Shown piece by piece: positions 57,481 to 64,000 of a stretch of DNA of 64,000 nucleotides (within the stretch, counting starts at the first letter, position 1; every line of letters starts with the position of its first letter). The DNA is taken from NCBI GenBank assembly GCA_009760855.2, contig WPIO01000012.1, positions 8,306,001 through 8,370,000 on the forward strand, in the 5' to 3' direction. The notes beneath the pieces are model-generated. The model did not search any database. It was not told the origin of the DNA and was given only the letters and a program-made list of their open reading frames with translations. A program made the translations under genes and the position numbers. This DNA comes from Cristatella mucedo. Taxonomy: Eukaryota > Bryozoa > Phylactolaemata > Cristatellidae.

Positions 57481-59710
57481 CTTAGGGGTGCGACAAAAAA
57501 TGACGCAGTATCATTGCTATCCTGCATCTGTTTAACGTGCATCACAAGTCTACTGCTTCAGCGCCACCTGCCACCGCTCACGAACTACGTCAGTAGCAGT
57601 AGCGGAGCATTTGGTTCCGGTCTCGTTGCGTCGCAATTTCTTGACAGCGCTGCTATCGTGCAAGCCGCTGCTGTCTGCATCAAGCGGACGCTGTCGTGCA
57701 CTAAAACTGTCGAGGTCAAAAAAGAGCGCCGACAGCTCAAGATTAATGCACCTCGCAAAACCTCGCACTTGTCAGTCCGCGACACAAGCGGGTCGCCGCC
57801 GCCGCCGCGCCGTTTGCGAAGCGTCGCCGCCGAATGCGGAGCACGTCGGTCGTGCTTCAACGTTGTACGACTTCCGCGGACGCCAGTTGAAGACGCTCTT
57901 TTGTGCTCGGACACCGGCAACGGAAGCCGCCAATTCTTACGAAAGCTTCCTTGGCGACGCCGGGCTTCGACAGTGCCAGGACGAGCTTCGTCAGCAGAGT
58001 CAGCAGAGCGTCAGATTTGTCAGCAGAGCGCGGCTGCTGCGATTGTGCGACGCTCTGTAAAATCATCAGTTTTCTCTCGGCAACATGCTCGAAAGTCGCG
58101 CGCCGCGTTGCCGAGTGGCTGCCGCCTGGCTGAATCTTGCATCCACCCTCGAATCTTGTGACGCCGGGTCGACTCTTGCCGCTGCAGCGGTTCCTGAAAT
58201 GCGGTCGCTGGGAGTTCGAGGTAGCCTGATCGGTGGCTTAGGTCTCACACGATGACTCTACACGTCGTCAGCAGCCAAGAGTTCTACCAATCTTGCCGCT
58301 GTCTAGTAGCTGGAATGAGCTGGCTCTCAAGCTGTCGAACGTAGTAAGAGCAGACGATGTCCGTGAAAGCGCAGCGTCGTCGCCTTGAGGCATGGACGAT
58401 ATGCGCATGGCTACCACGCCGTCGTCCATCGTCGGCTCTGCCTTCGCGCTCGCTGAAACTGCTCCTGGGGCTCGCTCGCTCGATGCGCACCTCGCGGCGT
58501 TTCGCCAGCATCCGGTTGCGCGCGGCTCCTACTGCGCGTAGGATGCAATTTCGGAGTAGCCACGCCGGGTGCGTATCAGCGCGCGTGGTACGCGGTCCAC
58601 CAGCGGTGCGCCGGTTCGCGCCAGCAACGTGGCGCCACCGCCGCCACCGGCGGTACGCCGCCGCGCTTCCGGCCTGACCGTATGCAACAATGGCCGTCGA
58701 AGACTGGCGCCGTTCACGCATCTTGCGCTGACTCTTGAGGGACGCGAGTGTGTTTCGAGAGTCTGCCAAACGGCTGCGGCGAAGCGACGGTGCAATCGAC
58801 TGCCGACTGCCGCGCCTTCACGAACGCAGCCGGTGCAAGGTCGGTGACGAGTTCGAAGAGAGCCGGCCGCCGCGCGGCCATGTCGGCCGCGAGCGAGGCC
58901 GGACGATCTCGGGTGCGCCGCGCCGCGCTGCGGCTGTCCCACGCCGCCGGCCGTTTGGGCAGCGGTGCGGCGGAAGTCGGTTGGTAGCTGTCGCCTTTTA
59001 CAGGCTACTGAGGCCAGCTCGTCGGTCGTACGGTATCGGGACAGCGACTAGTGCAACCTCCGCTTATATGATGAACTGGACAAACGGAAAGGATTGCTCG
59101 CAAGGAGAGCGCTGCGATCGCGAGCAAGCCGCACGCCAGTGCGGCTCGGCTGGCTGGGAAACGCGCCGCGCCCAGCACCTGCCGCAGCGAACAGTCCTGC
59201 GCCGAAAGGCTCGCTGCGCCGAACGCGGCGGCGAGAAAGGACAACATCGTGCTTTATGCTGAGACAATCGGGCCATGTTCTCGCTGTCGTCCAGAGACGT
59301 TGTAGCTCTCCGGGCTAAATCGAGGACCGCCAATGCGCTCCGCTTGCTATGAAAAGCCGTCTCCGGAAATTGACGCAGACTGCCGAACAGCTCCCGCTGG
59401 CATCAGCCCGCTGAGAGCTAAATCGGTCTGCGTTAGAGCGCCACGGCATTTCACGCTCGGAGCACGCGAGATTACGTGCGACAGGCCTTTCGTTCGACAG
59501 CACAATGCCTCGCGGTTGGTCTGCACAGTGCCTTATCCTGGGAGCTGTCGCCGGCGGCGGCGGTGGCGGCGTACGTCGTTGGTGGCGAACCGATCCGATC
59601 GCTGCCTACCTAGCGGAAGTAGTGCTTGCACTGGGGCGCACCGGCACTGACTAGCGCTGGATCAGAGCACGGCCATGCGTTCCATGCCTCAGCGTCTCTT
59701 TCTCCGAACG
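57481..59710. other. GC-rich, CpG-dense region without identifiable gene
   Basis: Long overlapping frames on both strands (215 codons at 57514-58161, beginning at TTG; 175 codons at 58735-59262; 161 codons on minus at 58284-58769) are Arg/Ala/Ser-rich and show no domain. It could hide a GC-rich exon or be a CpG island; I cannot support a gene call. Confidence 0.4.
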
Positions 59711-59711
59711 A

Positions 59712-60063
59712 GCAAGGAAGCAGCAAGGAGCGAGCGCAGCAAGGAGCGAGAGCAGCAAGGAGCGAGCGCAGCAAGGAGCGAGCGCAGCAAGGAGCGAGCG
59801 CAGCAAGGAGCGAGCGCAGCAAGGAGCGAGCGCAGCAAGGAGCGAGCGCAGCAAGGAGCGAGGAGCGAGCGCAGCAAGGAGCGAGCGCAGCAAGGAGCGA
59901 GCGCAGCAAGGAGCGAGCGCAGCAAGGAGCGAGCGCAGCAAGGAGCGAGCGCAGCAAGGAGCGAGCGCAGCAGGGAGCGAGCGCAGCAGGGAGCGAGCGC
60001 AGCAAGGAGCGAGCGCAGCAAGGAGCGAGCGCAGCAAGGAGCGAGCGCAGCTAGGAGCGAGCG
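59712..60063. repeat. 16-bp minisatellite
   Basis: About 21 tandem copies of GCAAGGAGCGAGCGCA with few variants: AGAGCAGC near 59750, an extra GAGGAGC near 59861, CAGGGAGC units near 59971-59995, and a final CTAGGAGC. All three frames of each strand encode a 16-residue repeat, producing 128-161-codon artefact frames. Confidence 0.97.
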
Positions 60064-60154
60064 ATGCTCTGTTTCGCAGCCGTCTTTCTGGGGCAAGGGG
60101 CGGCAGCGAGCTGGCCGGGACCGACTGAGGCCCGCGACGACTTGGCTCCCTCGG

Positions 60155-60572
60155 GCCTAGCTGCCAGCTTCTGCACCAGTCCCAGCTTCCTCGTGCCCTT
60201 AGGTCTTGTATGGACAGTAAATCGCAGCTGTTCTGTTCCTTTGCTTGAAGACCGTTGGTGACACAAGCTTTTGCCCTGCACGTCCTTGACTGTGGAACTC
60301 ACTTCGAAGTTCTGGCGAACCGACATCTAATCTCCTGCTGCCAACTGGGCCACGTCCTTTCCAGCCGTCCTGAGCTGTTACTTCCATGCTACTCACTACC
60401 TCAACTGCTCTCCTGACTCAGCTATGCTTCTCGCATTCTCTTTTTTCATGATATTAAGTCTGTTTGTTACCGAATGCGTACCAAAAGCCGCTTAGACTTT
60501 GAGTGTGCTATAAAAAAAACTCTCCTGCGTAGCACCCACCTAGGCTGTGTGGCTTTGTGGAGTAACAGGTGG
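60155..60572 (+). mobile_element. LINE-II 3' fragment
   Basis: Plus strand: CTGCACCAGTCCCAGCTTCC, TTAGGTCTTGTATGGACAGT (cf. the MDNKLAV region at 51.06 kb), GAAGACCGTTGGTGACAC, GCTACTCACTACCTCAACTG, and the end GTGGCTTTGTGGAGTAACAG. Confidence 0.8.
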
Positions 60573-60625
60573 ACATAGCATGCTGTGAAATGGCAAGCTA
60601 TCTTTTTCTGTTACTCCACAAAGCC
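60551..60625. repeat. Inverted repeat formed by two LINE-II ends
   Basis: GGCTTTGTGGAGTAACAG at 60551-60568 is a perfect inverted match to 60608-60625, with a 39-base loop. Both arms are LINE-II terminal sequence. Confidence 0.9.
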
Positions 60626-60632
60626 ATGACAC

Positions 60633-60845
60633 TTTTTGCCATGACCATCCATGGCATGCCATGTCATGATAAGACATGCCATGACATGGCATGCTATATA
60701 TAATATGACATGCGATGACATGGCATGACATGACATGACATGGCATGCTATATATAACATGACATGCGATGACATGGCATGACGTGACATGGCATGACAT
60801 GCTTTGACATGGCATGGCATGACATGACATGAAATGGCATGACAT
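60633..60845. repeat. CATGACATGG minisatellite
   Basis: CATG-rich repeat of ATGACATGGC units with a higher-order unit of about 60 bases that includes GCTATATATAATATGACATG and GCTATATATAACATGACATG. Confidence 0.9.
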
Positions 60846-61194
60846 GAAGTCCTGTTCAGATATATTGATTACATAAATTTATCTATACCTGAAGTTAGTC
60901 GGATATTCTTAACTGTAGTATTTCTAAAACAAACTGGAGGATAGTAATGAAGAATGGAATGGAAAAGGAATATGACGTGCGATCTTCGTGAGACGGGACC
61001 GGCGATCTCTGCAGCCGGAGGCTTAAGCCATGCTTGCTCACCCATTTCTCGTGATAAGCTATCACGTTCTAAAGACTCCCCAGAGCTATTTGTTCTGTGT
61101 GGCCTTTTTAAGTATCTGTATCTCTATGACCATTTCACAATAATGGAAGAGCGTGCAGAAAATTACCGAAATACCCACTCTTACGATAAGTGTA
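60846..61194. other. No recognisable feature
   Basis: Mixed sequence between a minisatellite and an L2 tail. Confidence 0.4.
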
Positions 61195-61278
61195 ATAATA
61201 ATAATAAACTTGATAAAAACGCCCTCAGAGAACTCAATCTCTTTCCAGGCGCTTTACATTCGCTGCAAAGGAAACACG
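61195..61278 (-). mobile_element. L2-type LINE tail fragment
   Basis: Only about 85 bases: AATAATAATAATAAACTTGA, AACGCCCTCAGAGAACTCAA, TCTTTCCAGGCGCTTTACAT on plus, the complement of the hairpin tail. Confidence 0.85.
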
Positions 61279-62156
61279 TGATGCAAGTCTGCTACAAACA
61301 GCATCTATGTCAAGAGACTTCAGGTTTCTTAAGGCACAACTTTTGATGTCGAAAGAGAAACGTTTTTATCTAGGGAGACCAGGGTCATGGGGTGCGAGGC
61401 AACACCACTTCCTTGCAGGATGACTATCTCATTGCTGCTTCATTATGTCCCTAGGGAGGTTTATCGAAGCCATTCGATGACTTTATATATGGTCTCTTGT
61501 GTAACCTGCCTTTGCCTCATTTAACCTAATACCTAAAGCCAGTGACACAGGTGGCTTTCTAGTCCACTAAGATCATGGATGCTGTCCAAGCGTGAGAGCC
61601 TCAACATGTGGGAGCATCTAGACGGGTGCTAGAACCGGCACAGTATTTTGGTCGCTATCATCACACACGTGGCCGACCATGCTTAGCCTAGTGCACCTTA
61701 ACAACATGGTTAAGAAGATCCGGCTCGAAGCTCGAGCACGTCAAGTGGCTGTTGCAGGCGGTCGGCTTTCATCGACTCATTACATTTCACATATGGTTCA
61801 GGCTAGTCAAATGTAATGAGTCACATGGCTGAAACTTGCCAAGACACGATTGGGACAGCTTTTTTCCAGAGAGGATATCTTGCCTTATGGGCTAGTTCAT
61901 GAGAGTGTATGCTACGATTTGCTTTGAGCTCTCAATAACTTTCCTATCTGCCAAAAGAGCGTGTGAAAAGTGATAAACAGGCAGATTTCCAAACTGCATT
62001 ATGAATGCTGTCTGTCTCCACAAGAAAGACATTGCTGCACAAGCAAGAAATGAAAAGTCTGAAACGAGCAGATGGACGTCCATGATATTTTACTACAGAA
62101 AAATCCTGACAAATCTGCATAGTGGCTTAAAACAGCGTGATGTGTTAAGCAGTTTT
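61279..62156. other. No gene; one stem-loop
   Basis: GACTCATTACATTT at 61774-61787 and its perfect complement at 61809-61822 enclose a 21-base loop. Otherwise nothing recognised. Confidence 0.4.
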
Positions 62157-63180
62157 GTAATAATAATGATAATAATAAATTTGTCTAGCACCCTCGGAGA
62201 AACTAATCTTCTTTTGGGCATTTTAAACTGCAGTAAATGTCGTTCGTTCGCACAGCAGAGAGCCAGCCGATGCCCAACACCGACAGTTTATTACCAACGC
62301 ACGGAGCCCAAGAGGCTCCCCTTGGCCCCTACTCTCACTCGACTCCTCGGCTCCCCCACTCCTCCAGTCCGCCATCTCGCCACCAGCTGGTTACCGGCCT
62401 GTGTCCATAGCACATCACAGGCGGACCACAGCTGTGCACCGGCCGACCCTGATGGTGAATCCACCATCTGGCCACAAGCGGGTTACTGGCCTGTGTCCAC
62501 GCCGCATCACAGGCTCATCAGAGGAGCCGGCATACACTCGAACTACAGTAAAGAAGCATGATCATATAATTGCTGGTAAATACACAGTTTCTACATGAAA
62601 ATACGGTTAATGGTAATAGACACACAAAGAACAAGTCACAATGACTCGACATATGCTGTAAGAAACAAGTGCAATTTAACTTCTTTTTAAAGTTTTCAAA
62701 GTCGGGGAATGTCATTACGTCAGCTGGTAGTGAGTTCCAGACTTTGAGAGCATACGAACTAAAGGCACGGTCTCCAAAGGATTTAAAGCCGGTTCACGGA
62801 ATAGCTAAACAATTTGACTCAGACGAGCGGGTGGTACGATGACTAGCCTGGTTGGGAAGTAGATCTGATAAGTAGACTGAAGCCAGAAAATGGCGGGACC
62901 TAAAAGTGAGTAAAAACTTGATAAAACGTCAATGCGCTTCTTGGAAGGATGTCACAGACGCATGGACTAACTTGGATGCGCGTGTCCCTGTCTAAGCGGG
63001 TCCAAATTTTTGCAATATTGTTTAACCGATAGTAAAAAGATATGTTAGTGGAGCCGATACGGTCGCCTAGGGCAATGCAGATTCTACTGAAGACATGCTG
63101 ACAGATCCGATTTGAGAAATACGTTTTCCGATTTCCGAGTCAGATTTTTCGTTTCACCCATAACTGGCAGGTTAGCAATC
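62157..63180 (-). mobile_element. L2-type LINE interrupted by a solo LTR
   Basis: Minus strand. Tail (AATAATAATGATAATAATAA on plus) at 62157 with a TTTGTCTAGCACCCTCGGAG hairpin arm, then a 310-base LTR insertion. The 3' UTR resumes at AAGAAGCATGATCATATAAT, followed by a diverged C-terminal domain complement (GTGAGTTCCAGACTTTGAGA, CACGGTCTCCAAAGGATTTA) and more 5' remnants to about 63180. Confidence 0.8.
62238..62547. mobile_element. Solo LTR with 5-bp target duplication
   Basis: 310 bases beginning TGTCGTTCG and ending CGAACTACA, so it has TG...CA ends with a short inverted terminal match. It is flanked on both sides by GTAAA (62233-62237 and 62548-62552). It contains an internal imperfect duplication (CCATCTCGCCACCAGCTGGT and CCATCTGGCCACAAGCGGGT). 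The coding orientation of the parent element is unknown. Confidence 0.85.
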
Positions 63181-63699
63181 GCGAATTCCGCACCTTCCGT
63201 AATCATCAGCCAAAATACGAGAGGAGCCGCAACCCTATGTGGGTGCTTGTAATTCATCTCACTCCGCAATAAATTGCTCTAGGCAAAGTCGGAGCATGGT
63301 TAAACGAGCTGCCCGCAACGCCTTCCGCGGCGTACCGGGCTGAGGGCTAGCACGTGCCGGAAACGACGAAGGGCAGAAAGACCGGCCGCCTCCGGTGTGA
63401 GCAGCCTGCGCACTCCGCTCGCTGGCTCGCTCGCAGGAGGAAAAATTTGCCGACTGTTGCCTAAAGTGCGTGCGTGCGCGCCATATGCACGCGGAAGCGG
63501 TGCTGGAGCGCAAGCGGTGCGCTAGCGAAGAGAGCGCGGCCGCACTTGCGACTATCATCGTTCGTAATCTTCGGCAGTAGCCGACGCGGCTGCGAGCCGA
63601 TCGTTTGTATCTGCACGCAGTCTCTCTTATTAGGAAGCCGCCAGGACTTCCAATTCCGATAAGACCAGGCGTCTTTACAATTATGAATTACTAAAAGTC
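63181..63699. other. GC-rich patch, no gene recognised
   Basis: CpG-dense between 63290 and 63600. A 99-codon minus-strand frame (63259-63558) without motif. Confidence 0.35.
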
Positions 63700-64000
63700 A
63701 TCACCAAACCACATATCGCCTTTGAGGTTTTGTCACAACTTTGAGCGTCTCTTCATTTTCTGGCTCCAGCCTAGCTATCAGAGCTACTCCTCCCACCAGG
63801 TTGGGCATCGTACCGCGAGCTCTTCTGTCTCAAGTCTATTAGCTTTGCCGCGAACCAACCTCAAATACTTTGGAGACCGTGCCTTTAATGCGTATGCTTC
63901 TAAAGCCAAGAACTCACTTCCAAATGACGTTATGACGCTCCCGTATTTAGCAACATTTGAAAAGAAGTTAAAATGCACTTTTTGTTCAAAGCATGTGCTG
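63700..64000 (+). mobile_element. L2-type LINE, C-terminal domain, cut by window end
   Basis: Plus strand: TTCATTTTCTGGCTCCAGCC, CTCCCACCAGGTTGGGCATC, CCTCAAATACTTTGGAGACC, GTATGCTTCTAAAGCCAAGA, AACATTTGAAAAGAAG. These match the SL-FALAYLSDL, HQAKHRTT, LKSFGDRAF and PKAWNSL segments. It continues beyond the window. Confidence 0.8.

Noticed and set aside
57514-58161. 215-codon plus-strand frame as a host gene
   Set aside because: It begins at TTG, lies in CpG-dense DNA with overlapping long frames on the other strand, and shows no domain or splice pattern.
58284-59262. 161- and 175-codon frames on opposite strands
   Set aside because: Mutually overlapping, Arg/Ala-rich, no motif; explained by high GC and low stop frequency.

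Overview
This looks like a piece of nuclear genome from an invertebrate animal. There are no prokaryotic operons. The window is dominated by L2-type LINE fragments, tRNA-derived SINEs, a Ty1/copia element, long (GA)n/(CT)n/(GACA)n microsatellites, minisatellites and GC-rich, CpG-dense patches. I cannot name the species. No complete, intact multi-exon gene is visible, and most open frames are low-complexity repeat or lie inside decayed transposons.

The one convincing host gene is at 20754-22282 on the minus strand. It is a 510-codon first coding exon of a secreted acetylcholinesterase-like carboxylesterase, with signal peptide, GESAG serine, Glu and His of the triad, and the choline-site Trp. 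It ends in a splice donor inside a Gly codon at the position where, from memory, vertebrate cholinesterase genes also have an intron. The missing C-terminal exon was not found.

Mobile elements form the rest of the readable content. (1) About eighteen 5'-truncated L2 copies end in a conserved hairpin plus (ATT)n and fall into at least two tail types. (2) A second L2-like lineage (called LINE-II here) has a different 3' end. (3) SINE-1 has a tRNA-like head and a 3' end that copies the L2 tail hairpin. (4) SINE-2 has a tRNA-like head, a different body and interchangeable heads. (5) A copia element spans about 49.6-52.8 kb, with two LTRs, a half-tRNA primer site, gag and protease; LINE insertions occupy its centre. 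(6) A 310-bp solo LTR sits in an L2 at 62.2 kb with a perfect 5-bp target duplication. (7) A decayed copy of a recurrent uncharacterised invertebrate ORF family lies at 46.0-47.6 kb. Several nestings give relative ages.

Layout: 0-20 kb is repeat-rich and AT-moderate; 20-22.4 kb holds the esterase exon; 24.7-25.8 kb holds microsatellites and a 10-bp minisatellite; 26.1-29.1 kb holds a direct duplication of an 0.87-kb CpG-rich block; 30-35 kb is mostly SINE and LINE fragments; 35-37.2 kb is a (CT)n tract followed by a CpG-rich patch; 37.6-52.8 kb holds L2, LINE-II, the decayed ORF and copia; 53-60 kb is GC-rich sequence with 13-bp and 16-bp minisatellites; 60-64 kb is again LINE-rich. All family assignments are by eye, without database comparison.
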